Below, piece by piece: positions 16,747 to 23,972 of a stretch of 29,522 nt of DNA. Source of the stretch: CAYLOC01 sp964385195 (lineage in GTDB: Bacteria; Actinomycetota; Actinomycetes; Propionibacteriales; Nocardioidaceae); the NCBI GenBank assembly GCA_964385195.1, contig CAYLOC010000009.1:1-29522 (forward strand). The letters are read 5' to 3'. Under the pieces are notes generated by a model. That model did not search any database and was not told where the DNA came from. It saw nothing but the letters and a program-made list of their open reading frames with translations. The stretch's first letter is position 1; every line of letters begins with the position of its first letter. The translations under genes were made by a program, and so were the position numbers.

Positions 16747-17242
16747 CAGACCTGCGGGCATCGCCGCCGTATGAGTCCGGGGTGTGTGCGAAGTCCGCCA
16801 GCACCGCCCGGACGCGAGTGAGGAAGCGCAGCACCTCTGCGGCGGTACGCTCATCCAGGTCCGCGGCGGCGGCGTTGATGGCGTGGATCAGCGGGGCGAG
16901 CGCGTCGCGTGCTTCCTGGCGGGCATGGTCGGTCGCGTGGACGACGGTACGACGGCCGTCGGTGGGATGCGGCTGTCGGGTGACGTGGCCTGCTGCGGCG
17001 AGCCTGTCGACCAGTACGGTCGCGGAGGCGGACCGCATCCCCAGCCGGTGTGCCAGGTCCACAACACCCAGCGGCTCAGCCCCGGCGGTCAGGTAGTCCA
17101 GGGCCATCAGATCGCTGACGCCGACCCCCAGGTGGTGGGCGAGCTCGGTGTTGACTGCTGGGGCCAGGCGGAGCAGGTCGCGGAGAGACTGGCCGATCCG
17201 GTATCGGACCTCGCCCGGAGTGGGCACGGCCTCGTTGTTCAT
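16730..17242 (-). CDS. MarR-family transcriptional regulator
   Basis: The protein has 170 residues with a MarR winged helix. The helix-turn-helix is around VVDLAHRLGMRSASATVLVDRLAAAG, followed by the wing with Asp/Gly/Arg (HPTDGRRTVV). The flanking helices would dimerise. MarR proteins usually repress a nearby efflux or stress gene until a phenolic or lipophilic ligand binds. The divergent MMPL transporter starts 55 bases away, so it is the likely target. The last codons and stop lie within an 18-bp tandem repeat, so the C-terminus may vary by strain. Confidence 0.9.
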   Translation of the reverse strand: MNNEAVPTPGEVRYRIGQSLRDLLRLAPAVNTELAHHLGVGVSDLMALDYLTAGAEPLGVVDLAHRLGMRSASATVLVDRLAAAGHVTRQPHPTDGRRTVVHATDHARQEARDALAPLIHAINAAAADLDERTAAEVLRFLTRVRAVLADFAHTPDSYGGDARRSAGTGD

Positions 17243-17282
17243 CGCTGAACATGGTATCGCCGGAGCACCGGGCGAAACTAGC

Positions 17283-17297
17283 TAGACTCTCTACCAA
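17283..17297 (+). promoter_or_regulatory. possible leaderless promoter of MMPL gene
   Basis: TAGACT (17283-17288) ends eight bases before the ATG at 17297 and there is no RBS, which suits leaderless transcription. The 8-bp palindrome CTAGCTAG (17278-17285) overlaps the -10 and could form part of a MarR site. No good -35 is seen. Confidence 0.4.
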
Positions 17298-19384
17298 TGA
17301 GTCGACACGGTGACACACCGGCGGCCGCGCGCGGATGGTGGGCGATCCCTGCCGTGCTGGTCGTGGCCTGGCTGGTGCTGGGCGGCGTCGCCGGGCCGTA
17401 CGCCGGCAAGCTGGCGGAGGTGCAGGAGAACGACAGCGTTGCGTTCCTCCCCTCCAGCGCCGAGTCGACGCAGGTGTTCCATCTGCAGGAGCTGTTCCAG
17501 GAGCAGCCGGTGACCCCGGCCATCGTGGTCTACCAGGAGCCTGCTGGGATCTCCGCGAAGACACGGCGAGCCGCCGCGGAAGACACCAAGGCTCTGGCCG
17601 CACTGACGGAGATGGTCGTTCCGCCGCGTGGTCCCGTCCCCTCCGAGGACGGTAAGGCCCTGGAGGTGATCCTCCCGCTGGACGGCACGCTGCAGGATCG
17701 GCTTCCCGATGTCGTCCAGGCAGTGCGCGCCCAAGTGCACAACGGACTCCCGCAGGGGGTGCAGGCCCACGTGACCGGCCCCGCGGGGTTCACCGCGGAC
17801 CTCGTGGGGGCGTTCGCCGGTATCGACGGCATCTTGTTGCTGGTCGCGGTGGCAGTGGTGCTGGTGATCCTGATCGTGGTCTACCGCAGTCCGATCCTCC
17901 CGTTGGTGGTGCTCCTTTCCGCCTTGTTCGCGCTGGCCGCGGCCAGTGGCGCGGTTTACGCTCTCGCCGACGGCGGCACGATCACGTTGAACGGACAGAG
18001 CCAGGGGATCTTGTTCATCCTCGTGGTCGGGGCAGCGACCGACTACGCGTTGCTGCTGACGGCGCGGTACCGGGAGGAGCTGCGTGACCACGAGTCGAAG
18101 GTCACGGCGATGCTGGTCGCCTGGCGGCGCTCGTTCGCACCCATCACCGCTTCCGCGATCACCGTCATCCTGGGACTGCTCTGCCTGTTGGCCAGCGAAC
18201 TGAACTCCACCTCCGGGCTCGGCCCCGTCGCGGCGTTCGGGATCCTGGCGTCCCTGGTCGCGTCGTTGACGTTCCTGCCGGCGGTCCTGGTGCTGCTCGG
18301 TCGCACCGCGTTCTGGCCGGCACCGCCGCGGTACGGCAGCCAGCACCCTGAACGTGCCGGCATCTGGGGGAGGGTGGCCCGCCTCGTCGGGCGGCGCCCC
18401 CGGTGGGTGTGGGTGGGGGCGACGCTTCCGCTGGTGATCCTGGCGGCAGTGTTCGCGCCCATGTTCCAGGCCAGTGGCACCACGCAGTCGGCGTTGTTCC
18501 TGGACCCGGTCGACTCCGTGCACGGAGAGCAGGTATTGGCGCGACACTTCCCCGCAGGCACGGCGAGCCCAGCGATCATCATCGGCCCCGCGGACGCGAG
18601 GAAGCAGTTGGTCAGCACCGCCGAGGAGGTGTCGGGGATCACCTCGGTCACCGTCGTCTCCCAGCACGGGAAGCCCACCGTGGTGCAGGGGAAGGTGCAG
18701 GTACGGGCCACTCTGCGCCCTCCTCCGGGGGGCCAGCGTGCGGCAGACGTGGTGAGAGACCTGCGTGCGGAGGTGCACCAGGCAGTGCCAGACGCCAAGG
18801 TCGGGGGAACGACCGCCATCCAGGTCGACACCGAGGCCGCCGCAGAGCACGACCGGAACACGATCATCCCGTTGATCCTGGCTGCCGTCTTGGTGCTGCT
18901 GGCCCTGCTGCTGCGGGCGATTGTGCTGCCGGTGCTGCTGGTCGCCTCGGTCGGTCTCAACTACGCGGCCACGCTCGGGGTCTCCGCGCTGGTGTTCAAC
19001 CACCTGCTCGGATTCCCCGGTGCGGATCCGGCAGTGCCGTTGTTCGGGTTTGTGTTCCTCGTGGCCTTGGGGGTGGACTACAACATCTTCCTGCTCACGC
19101 GAGCACGGGAGGAGACCCTGCGCAGCGGAACCCGTCCCGGCGTACGTCGTGCCCTGGTCGCCACCGGCGGTGTCATCACCTCCGCCGGAGTCGTCCTTGC
19201 CGCCACGTTCTCTGCGCTGAGCGTCATACCGCTGCTGTTCCTCGCCCAGATTGCGTTCATCGTGCCGTTCGGAGTGCTGCTGGACACTCTCGTCGTACGC
19301 TCGTTGCTGATTCCCGCGCTGACCCACGACATCGGACGTGTCGTGTGGTGGCCTAGCAGGATCGCCCGCCGACCCCAATCCTGA
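17297..19384 (+). CDS. MMPL-family RND transporter
   Basis: The 695-residue protein has two similar halves, each with one span, a periplasmic-side loop and five further spans, as in MmpL/RND exporters. Typical signs are VQENDSVAFLPSSAEST in the first loop, and the proton-relay TM motifs GAATDYALLLTARYREEL (TM4, about 243) and GVDYNIFLLTRAREE (TM10, about 591). It probably exports lipids, lipophilic compounds or drugs at the inner membrane using proton motive force. Its divergent MarR partner likely represses it. There is no ribosome site before the ATG at 17297, so translation is probably leaderless. The substrate is unknown. Confidence 0.9.
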   Translation: MSRHGDTPAAARGWWAIPAVLVVAWLVLGGVAGPYAGKLAEVQENDSVAFLPSSAESTQVFHLQELFQEQPVTPAIVVYQEPAGISAKTRRAAAEDTKALAALTEMVVPPRGPVPSEDGKALEVILPLDGTLQDRLPDVVQAVRAQVHNGLPQGVQAHVTGPAGFTADLVGAFAGIDGILLLVAVAVVLVILIVVYRSPILPLVVLLSALFALAAASGAVYALADGGTITLNGQSQGILFILVVGAATDYALLLTARYREELRDHESKVTAMLVAWRRSFAPITASAITVILGLLCLLASELNSTSGLGPVAAFGILASLVASLTFLPAVLVLLGRTAFWPAPPRYGSQHPERAGIWGRVARLVGRRPRWVWVGATLPLVILAAVFAPMFQASGTTQSALFLDPVDSVHGEQVLARHFPAGTASPAIIIGPADARKQLVSTAEEVSGITSVTVVSQHGKPTVVQGKVQVRATLRPPPGGQRAADVVRDLRAEVHQAVPDAKVGGTTAIQVDTEAAAEHDRNTIIPLILAAVLVLLALLLRAIVLPVLLVASVGLNYAATLGVSALVFNHLLGFPGADPAVPLFGFVFLVALGVDYNIFLLTRAREETLRSGTRPGVRRALVATGGVITSAGVVLAATFSALSVIPLLFLAQIAFIVPFGVLLDTLVVRSLLIPALTHDIGRVVWWPSRIARRPQS

Positions 19385-19457
19385 CCGAGAGCACCATCGG
19401 CCTGGGCGCACGGTCTACGGTCGTAGGCGGCGTACATCGGACGAGAGGACCGTAGTG

Positions 19458-20030
19458 GTGACTTCCATGGATCTGCCGAGTGACCTGCCGGTCCCCGACA
19501 ACGACGGGGCGGCCGATCACCTACCCGGCATGGTGATTCCCCATCTGGTGTTGTCGGGCACCGGTGGGCAGGTTGTGGCGCTCGATGAACTCGGGACCGG
19601 GCGAACAGTACTGTACGTCTACCCGTTGACCGGTGCACCAGGAGTCGACCTGCCGGACGGCTGGGACGCGATCCCGGGCGCGCGAGGATGCACGCCGGAG
19701 TCATGCGGCTTCCGCGATCACCATGCGGAGTTACTGGCCGCCGGTGCCAACGCGGTCTACGGATTGTCCTCGCAGAGTACGGACTACCAAAGCGAACTGG
19801 TCGACCGACTGCGGTTGCCGTTCTCGGTGCTGTCCGACCCGGCGTTCGAGGTGGCCGAGGCGCTCGGTCTCCCGACGTTCACGGTCCAGGGTCAGCGGTT
19901 GTATAAGCGCTTGACGCTGATCATCGCTGCCAGCAGGATCGAACACGCCTTCTATCCGGTATTTCCACCGGATCAGCACGCGGAAGAGGTTCTCGCATGG
20001 CTCCGCGGCGACGCTCGTCGGCAGCCCTGA
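19458..20030 (+). CDS. peroxiredoxin Q/BCP-type
   Basis: The 190-residue protein has the AhpC/TSA thioredoxin fold. It carries the PrxQ-type peroxidatic and resolving pair in GCTPESCGFRDHH (C78, C83), followed by GLSSQSTDYQSEL and SDPAFEVAEALGLPTF. It would reduce hydrogen or alkyl peroxides using thioredoxin-like donors. An insert before the active site (LTGAPGVDLPDGWDAI) differs from shorter BCP proteins. GTG at 19458 fits GAGAGG at 19443-19448; GTG at 19455 and ATG at 19467 are alternatives. Its end overlaps the next gene by 34 bases. Confidence 0.82.
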   Translation: MTSMDLPSDLPVPDNDGAADHLPGMVIPHLVLSGTGGQVVALDELGTGRTVLYVYPLTGAPGVDLPDGWDAIPGARGCTPESCGFRDHHAELLAAGANAVYGLSSQSTDYQSELVDRLRLPFSVLSDPAFEVAEALGLPTFTVQGQRLYKRLTLIIAASRIEHAFYPVFPPDQHAEEVLAWLRGDARRQP

Positions 20031-20560
20031 CTCGCGTGCTCCAATCGCATTTGCTTTTGATCGGTGGTCGGTCTGGCGTGGGCAAGAGCACGGTGGCTGC
20101 GGAGGTCCACCGCCAACTTTCCACGTACGGCGTTCAGCACGCCTGGATCGAAGGCGACAACCTGGACATGGCGTTTCCAGTGCCTTGGGAGCAGGGTTAT
20201 CGGCTAGCAGAGGTCAATCTGGCGGCCATGTGGGCGAACTACAAAGCGCACGGCTACACGCGCTTGATCTATGTCAACACAGCGAGTGTCGTGGCACCTG
20301 TGATCGACGAGTTGACGATTGCGATGGGCGACCAGCCGAAGGTGATCGGCGTGCTGTTGACTTCAAGTGACGAGGTCGCTGGTCAAAGACTCGCTCAACG
20401 CGAGGTTGGTGGCGGACTCGACTACGCGATGGGTCGAAGTCGTGAGGCCGCTCGCGGGCTGGAGGCGGACGCGCCCAAAGGAGTCACAAGGCTCAATACT
20501 GATCGACAATCGGTGACCGATCTCGCGGCCGAGATCATCCAGTTGACCGGCTGGTCATGA
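19997..20560 (+). CDS. P-loop kinase-like ATPase
   Basis: The 187-residue protein has a Walker A motif GRSGVGKS (residues 24-31), then EGDNLDMAF (about 50-58), reminiscent of the acidic substrate region in APS kinase and other small-molecule kinases. Long helices and a C-terminal LTG end follow. It may phosphorylate a small metabolite or nucleotide, but the substrate is unknown. The ATG at 19997 has GAAGAGG eight bases upstream and overlaps the peroxiredoxin gene by 34 bases; GTG at 20036 is a possible alternative start. The overlap suggests co-expression with the peroxiredoxin. Confidence 0.7.
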   Translation: MAPRRRSSAALTRVLQSHLLLIGGRSGVGKSTVAAEVHRQLSTYGVQHAWIEGDNLDMAFPVPWEQGYRLAEVNLAAMWANYKAHGYTRLIYVNTASVVAPVIDELTIAMGDQPKVIGVLLTSSDEVAGQRLAQREVGGGLDYAMGRSREAARGLEADAPKGVTRLNTDRQSVTDLAAEIIQLTGWS

Positions 20561-20751
20561 CGCGTGGCAGTCCTCCGTGCGGCCAACCGGTGCGTTGTGA
20601 ACGTTCGTTGACGTGGTGGGATGTCGACGACGCAGCCCGGGCGAATAGGACGAAGTAGGTCAGTGCATGGGGTGAACCGACGACGATGCGGAAGGGTGCC
20701 GCATCTTCGCGAACACCGCTGGGCGATCGATGGGCGGTTCTTCTCAAGAAG

Positions 20752-20783
20752 GGTCATGAGCGTCCATATGGACGCTCATGACC
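20752..20783. repeat. perfect 32-bp palindrome
   Basis: The 16-base arms 20752-20767 and 20768-20783 are exact reverse complements with no spacer; the centre is CCATATGG. It could form a hairpin or cruciform. Its right arm runs into the 55-bp block that bounds the assembly gap, so it may belong to a dispersed repeat. It could act as a bidirectional terminator, but lies about 190 bases after the nearest stop. Confidence 0.9.
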
Positions 20784-20831
20784 ACGAAATCTGCCGCGCG
20801 GGGGCCACGAGGGTGCACGTGGACGATTGTG
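20777..20831 (+). repeat. 55-bp block, left copy
   Basis: Identical over all 55 bases to 20932-20986. It ends exactly at the N run and begins inside the right arm of the palindrome. An exact overlap of this size is typical of contig ends in a k-mer assembly, so the two copies may be one real copy. Confidence 0.9.
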
Positions 20832-20931
20832 NNNNNNNNNNNNNNNNNNNNNNNNNNNNNNNNNNNNNNNNNNNNNNNNNNNNNNNNNNNNNNNNNNNNN
20901 NNNNNNNNNNNNNNNNNNNNNNNNNNNNNNN
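20832..20931. other. 100-N assembly gap
   Basis: Exactly 100 undetermined bases, a usual placeholder for a gap of unknown size. Reading frames that span it are artefacts. Gene order across this point is not shown by the sequence. Confidence 0.95.
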
Positions 20932-20986
20932 CATGACCACGAAATCTGCCGCGCGGGGGCCACGAGGGTGCACGTGGACGATTGTG
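20932..20986 (+). repeat. 55-bp block, right copy
   Basis: Starts directly after the N run and equals 20777-20831. The stop codon of the next minus-strand gene (20987-20989) follows immediately. Confidence 0.9.
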
Positions 20987-21244
20987 TCATTGCCTTGAGC
21001 TCGTAACCGGGCGTCCGCGGGTTGCTCGGTGGACGAGTCCTGCCAGGGCGGCTAGTGCCCACACGCCCTGGAGGATCACGAATCCCCACTGTGACTCGAT
21101 CAACGCAAGCCAGGTCAAGACTGTCGAGCCAGCGAGGTTCGATCCCAGGTAGAGCCACGAATGTGCGGTAGTACGGCGCACCTGCATCAGCGCGAAGGGA
21201 ACCAGGATCCCGAGCGCACCGATGAACTGCAAGGTGAGTTCCAT
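20987..21244 (-). CDS. small membrane protein, CBU_0592-like, copy 2
   Basis: Encodes 85 residues with three hydrophobic segments: LQFIGALGILVPFALMQV, WLYLGSNLAGSTVLTWLAL and QWGFVILQGVWALAALAGL. It aligns throughout with the upstream neighbour (LxxNLxGS, EWGFV/QWGFV, GxWAL). The pattern resembles the CBU_0592 family of unknown membrane proteins. Its ATG shares one base with the neighbour's stop, so the pair is coupled. Function unknown. Confidence 0.72.
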   Translation of the reverse strand: MELTLQFIGALGILVPFALMQVRRTTAHSWLYLGSNLAGSTVLTWLALIESQWGFVILQGVWALAALAGLVHRATRGRPVTSSRQ

Positions 21245-21507
21245 CAGTGCACCACCTGGGGCGTGACGCCACGCAGCCGCTGGGTGAGACCCCAGGCGGA
21301 GACCAACGCCCAGGTACCTTCAAGGAAGACGAATCCCCACTCGGTAGCGATGACGGCGGTCGCCGTCATCGCCCCGGAGCCGACCAGGTTGGTGAGCAAG
21401 TAGCGGTAGCCGGCCGGGTTGACGCGGTCTACCTGTGCCAAGAGGAAGCACGTCAGCACCAGCAACGCGCCGACGATCTGGACCCCATCGAAGATCACTA
21501 CGCCCAC
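21244..21507 (-). CDS. small membrane protein, CBU_0592-like, copy 1
   Basis: The protein has 87 residues. The GTG at 21507 is chosen because AAGGAGG precedes it by five bases; the longer open frame upstream encodes Arg-rich sequence unlike a membrane protein. Three segments span the membrane (VQIVGALLVLTCFLLAQV, YLLTNLVGSGAMTATAVIA, EWGFVFLEGTWALVSAWGL). It is a paralogue of the following gene and probably arose by tandem duplication. The two may form a heteromer, but no function is known. Confidence 0.72.
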   Translation of the reverse strand: MGVVIFDGVQIVGALLVLTCFLLAQVDRVNPAGYRYLLTNLVGSGAMTATAVIATEWGFVFLEGTWALVSAWGLTQRLRGVTPQVVH

Positions 21508-21698
21508 GAGAGCCTCCTTGCTGCTGACCGTCGTCGGTCCGGGTACGGTCGCCCTCGTCCGGGCCGCGCCGACCGTGGTGCGGCGCGCCACTCCATCAAT
21601 AGCACGGTGCGACCGCGCATCCGACACCAGAGCCACCGGTCCAGCCCATCGCCGTGCGAGCCATTGTCGGCAGAAGCCGATCGGCATTCGAAGCGTGT

Positions 21699-21723
21699 GG
21701 CGCTAAAGCGCTACTATAGCGCT
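21699..21723 (+). promoter_or_regulatory. toxin-antitoxin operator and leaderless promoter
   Basis: The inverted repeat AGCGCTA-cta-TAGCGCT (21707-21723) ends directly before the ATG at 21724, with a related half-site GGCGCT at 21699. The -10 TACTAT (21712-21717) lies six bases before the ATG, so the transcript is probably leaderless. The RHH antitoxin is the expected binder, blocking -10 and start together. Confidence 0.6.
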
Positions 21724-21960
21724 ATGGCAACGATTCAGATCCGCGAGATTCCCGAGAGCGCTTACGAGGTCATCCGGAGACGGGCACGGGCTTCGGGCCG
21801 CTCGATCCAGTCCTACATGCGCGACGTTGTCGTGGATTTCGCTGGTCGTCCCACCACGGAGGAAGTCCTGGCCATGATGGAGACGGCCCGGGCGGACAGT
21901 GACACCGCCGGCGCCACACGCGAGTCCATCCTGACCGACCTGGCTGCGGATCGACGGTGA
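21724..21960 (+). CDS. RHH antitoxin (FitA/VapB-like)
   Basis: Encodes 78 residues. The N-terminus MATIQIREIPESAYEVIRRR, with RASGRSIQSYMRDVV, is a ribbon-helix-helix DNA-binding unit typical of FitA/VapB antitoxins. The C-terminal tail would wrap the toxin. It lacks a ribosome site and is probably leaderless. The toxin gene starts in its stop codon (GTGA overlap). The inverted repeat before the ATG is the likely autoregulatory operator. Confidence 0.86.
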   Translation: MATIQIREIPESAYEVIRRRARASGRSIQSYMRDVVVDFAGRPTTEEVLAMMETARADSDTAGATRESILTDLAADRR

Positions 21961-22358
21961 GCCACGACCACGTACTCGACGCCTCGGCGTTGGTGCTGGC
22001 ACTTGTCGGGAAGACCAACGACGCAGACAAGCTGCGAGGGCGGCTGCCGACGATGCGCCGGCACGCCCCGCACCTGATCGACGCCGAGGTTGGCAACGTG
22101 CTTCGCCGACACGAGCAGCGCGGTCTCATCAGCACTGAGGAGGCACGAACCGCACTGGACTCCGGTCGCGGGCTGATAGAGCATCGGTACCCGCACACAG
22201 GGCCGCTGGCAGAGTTGGCGTGGACGTGGAGAGCCAACCTCAGTTTCTACGACGCGCTCTATGTGGCCCTTGCCGTGCGGCTAGACGTACCACTGATTAC
22301 CGCCGACCCCAGACTCAGCAGGGCTCCCAACCTCGGCTGCCAGGTGGAGGTCGTGTGA
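21957..22358 (+). CDS. vapC: PIN-domain toxin VapC
   Basis: A 133-residue PIN-domain ribonuclease. The metal-binding acids are in place: D8 (VLDASALVLAL), E44 (DAEVGNVL), D99 (FYDALYVALA) and D117 (TADPRL). VapC toxins cut structured RNA such as initiator tRNA or the sarcin-ricin loop. The GTG start overlaps the antitoxin stop. Catalytic spacing is nearly the same as in the toxin at 29102, so the two systems are related, but the sequences differ widely. Confidence 0.88.
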   Translation: MSHDHVLDASALVLALVGKTNDADKLRGRLPTMRRHAPHLIDAEVGNVLRRHEQRGLISTEEARTALDSGRGLIEHRYPHTGPLAELAWTWRANLSFYDALYVALAVRLDVPLITADPRLSRAPNLGCQVEVV

Positions 22359-22561
22359 TCGAAGCGTCGTCCGCTTGCGGATCCTGATTCGGGGACGATG
22401 CGGGTCGTTTGGGTCCGACCGTCGCGGGGCTCCTGCCCGCCCTTGGTGGAAGGGTTCCCGCTTCCCGGCCGTTGTACCGTGCCCTGTCAGACCGGGTTGC
22501 AACCAATCCGATGGTGGGTTCCGTATTACCTGTGACAGTGCCTCGTTGAAGGGATGATCGG

Positions 22562-22693
22562 GTGGACCGCCAGACGCGAGATGCTGAGTTCACCGAGTAC
22601 GTGATGGCACGGTGAGCACGTCTGCGTTCGACCGCGTATGTGATCTGTCGTGACTGGCATCGGGCGGAAGATCTGGTGCAGGTTGCACTGGCG
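22562..22693 (+). pseudogene. SigE-family ECF sigma factor, N-terminal remnant
   Basis: From GTG at 22562 (GAAGGGATG just upstream as RBS) the frame reads VDRQTRDAEFTEYVMAR, then a TGA at 22613-22615, then ARLRSTAYVICRDWHRAEDL and VQVALA. This is the characteristic start of SigE-family ECF sigma factors, with CGA mutated to TGA. Homology ends near 22693, where AT-richer DNA begins; the rest (about 120 residues including region 4) is missing. It is a broken gene. Confidence 0.8.
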
Positions 22694-22858
22694 GTAGCTA
22701 TAAAAATTGCCCGAACCACTATTCTCGCCGAAGTAGTTCTTATACGGATTCGCCTCACTGACGTTGTACGAGTTATTGGAGTCGGTTCCGTAGTAGAACC
22801 CGTTGCTGTCATGGGCAAAGGCACGCGCATTGTCACACAGCAAGCTGTCGCCATAGGC
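22694..22858 (-). pseudogene. low-GC coding remnant, unknown
   Basis: About 160 bases with only some 49% G+C lie between the sigma remnant and a 68-bp repeat. On the minus strand one open frame reads CDNARAFAHDSNGFYYGTDS, then NNSYNVSEANPYKNYFGENS, rich in Asn, Tyr and Ser and very unlike random high-GC translation. It has no start and no credible end, since it runs into the sigma remnant. It is probably a piece of a secreted protein gene acquired from a lower-GC source. Family unknown. Confidence 0.4.
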
Positions 22859-22926
22859 GGATCGGCTTGCGGTGGCGAAGGTCGAAAGGTGAGTCGTCTC
22901 GACGACACCTGTCGTCGTACGTCGTT
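22859..22926 (-). repeat. 68-bp element, copy A
   Basis: On the minus strand it matches 26544-26611 at 58 of 68 bases with no gaps. It contains a perfect hairpin CGACGACA-GG-TGTCGTCG. Six of ten differences fall on every third base of one frame, resembling coding constraint, while A-to-G changes in the hairpin become G-U pairs. It lies directly before the minus-strand low-GC remnant. Confidence 0.8.
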
Positions 22927-22937
22927 TCCGGTGTTGA

Positions 22938-23264
22938 TCACTTGCGTCTCGTTGTTGATGAGATGAGCTGTTGGACGGTATTGAAGGCGGGTTTGGGGCT
23001 GTACTCGTCGCGAAGGACTCCGAATCGGGTGGACCATGGTCCATCGGTTCGTCCGTCGCGCAGTCCGAACCACTCATATGCCTGGACTCCGACATCGCTG
23101 GTGATCACTGCGTCGGCAACAGCCTTGAGCACCTCAGCCTGGAGGTTCTCGGTCCGCGCGGGACTGGTCGGCCAGCCGGTCTCGGTGATGTGGATGGGTA
23201 CTGTTTCGGGTACCCCTGCCGCCTCAGCGACGACACGGAACTGCTGCAACAGGTACGTGACTGC
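22938..23264 (-). pseudogene. glycoside hydrolase C-terminal fragment
   Basis: The minus-strand frame runs from about 23264 (VTYLLQQFRVVAEAAGVP) through IHITETGWPTS and AYEWFGLRDGRTDGPW to FGVLRDEYSPKPAFNTVQQL and a natural stop at 22938. ITETGWPT carries a catalytic-type Glu of clan GH-A hydrolases, and WFGLRDG with the final KPAF are typical of the barrel end. About two thirds of the enzyme is absent upstream; the frame hits unrelated sequence at about 23265. There is no start codon with a ribosome site. A TTG at 23249 could start a short peptide but is unlikely to be real. Confidence 0.72.
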
Positions 23265-23479
23265 GGCTGTTCTACACCGACTGGGGCCACTGGACAGGCG
23301 TTCAGGACGTGCCGAGCACTGGCCGGTCCGTGACCGTCGCCTCCTGCAGCGGAGGAACCGTCGGCTACCCCGGCTTCCTCCTGGTCACCGGTCCGACATG
23401 CCTGAGCTATCGGATCACCACCGCGGGCACCCAGGAAACCGAGAGCCGCACCGTCCCCATCGGTCGTAAAACGTGCTGA
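23261..23479 (+). pseudogene. C-terminal fragment of unknown secreted-type protein
   Basis: A plus-strand frame without start, opened by a TGA at 23258-23260, reads LFYTDWGHWTGVQDVPSTGR, SVTVASCSGGTVGYPGFLLV and ends IGRKTC at 23479. Cys, Gly and aromatic content suggest the end of an exported domain. Its left edge (about 23265) meets the broken end of the glycoside hydrolase fragment head to head, so a deletion or rearrangement joined two genes here. I do not recognise the family. Confidence 0.45.
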
Positions 23480-23546
23480 GTGGCCCGGCTCGACAGACCT
23501 CAGCAATGCTGTTTCGCTAGACGATCGGCTTGAGGGACAGGGTTGG

Positions 23547-23972
23547 CTACTGGCCGGATGACCACGGATCCAGCGCTGCCACGCCGGTTGGCTGAAAGTC
23601 GCGGAGGTTCCTCGTCACGACTGTCAGGCCGTGTACGTCGGCAGTCGCAGCAATGAACGCGTCGCGCTCGGGGCGGGGGTCGGGTATGTGGAGGTGCGCC
23701 GCACGCAGTGCCACCTCGACATCTACCGGCAGGATGCGCCCGGCGAACCCGGCCAGTACTCCGGACTCCATCCACTCTCTCAGGCCAGCCCCTTGCTGCT
23801 GATCGCGACGCTCAAGTCGTGCAACGCCCAGTTCGATCTCCAGTACCGTGACCGTGCTGATGTACAGGTTCCGCGCAGGATGCCGCTGCGCCCATTCCAG
23901 CACTGCAGGGTCGACCACGCCGGGGCGTTTGCGCAGTTCGCTGACCACGTTGGTGTCAAGCAGGAAGCTCAC
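23547..23972 (-). CDS. vapC: PIN-domain toxin VapC/FitB-like
   Basis: Encodes 141 residues with PIN-nuclease acids at D6 (LLDTNVVSEL), E45 (TVLEIELG) and D104 (PERDAFIAATA), and a late TRNLRDF. TNVVSELRKRP is typical of FitB/VapC-type toxins. It would cleave RNA when the antitoxin is degraded. Its start overlaps the antitoxin stop by 4 bases (23969-23972). The partner is Phd/YefM-like rather than RHH, a mixed pairing also known elsewhere. Confidence 0.88.
   Translation of the reverse strand: MSFLLDTNVVSELRKRPGVVDPAVLEWAQRHPARNLYISTVTVLEIELGVARLERRDQQQGAGLREWMESGVLAGFAGRILPVDVEVALRAAHLHIPDPRPERDAFIAATADVHGLTVVTRNLRDFQPTGVAALDPWSSGQ

Larger units (their letters stand above)
20561..20986. other. 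intergenic region with palindrome and scaffold gap
   Basis: There is no convincing gene in the 426 bases between the P-loop gene and the membrane-protein pair. It holds a 32-bp palindrome, two identical 55-bp blocks and 100 undetermined bases. True length and any gene inside the gap are unknown. Confidence 0.7.

Noticed and set aside
20621..21323. Open frames running through the N gap
   Set aside because: They contain 34 undefined residues and depend on the gap being exactly 100 bases.
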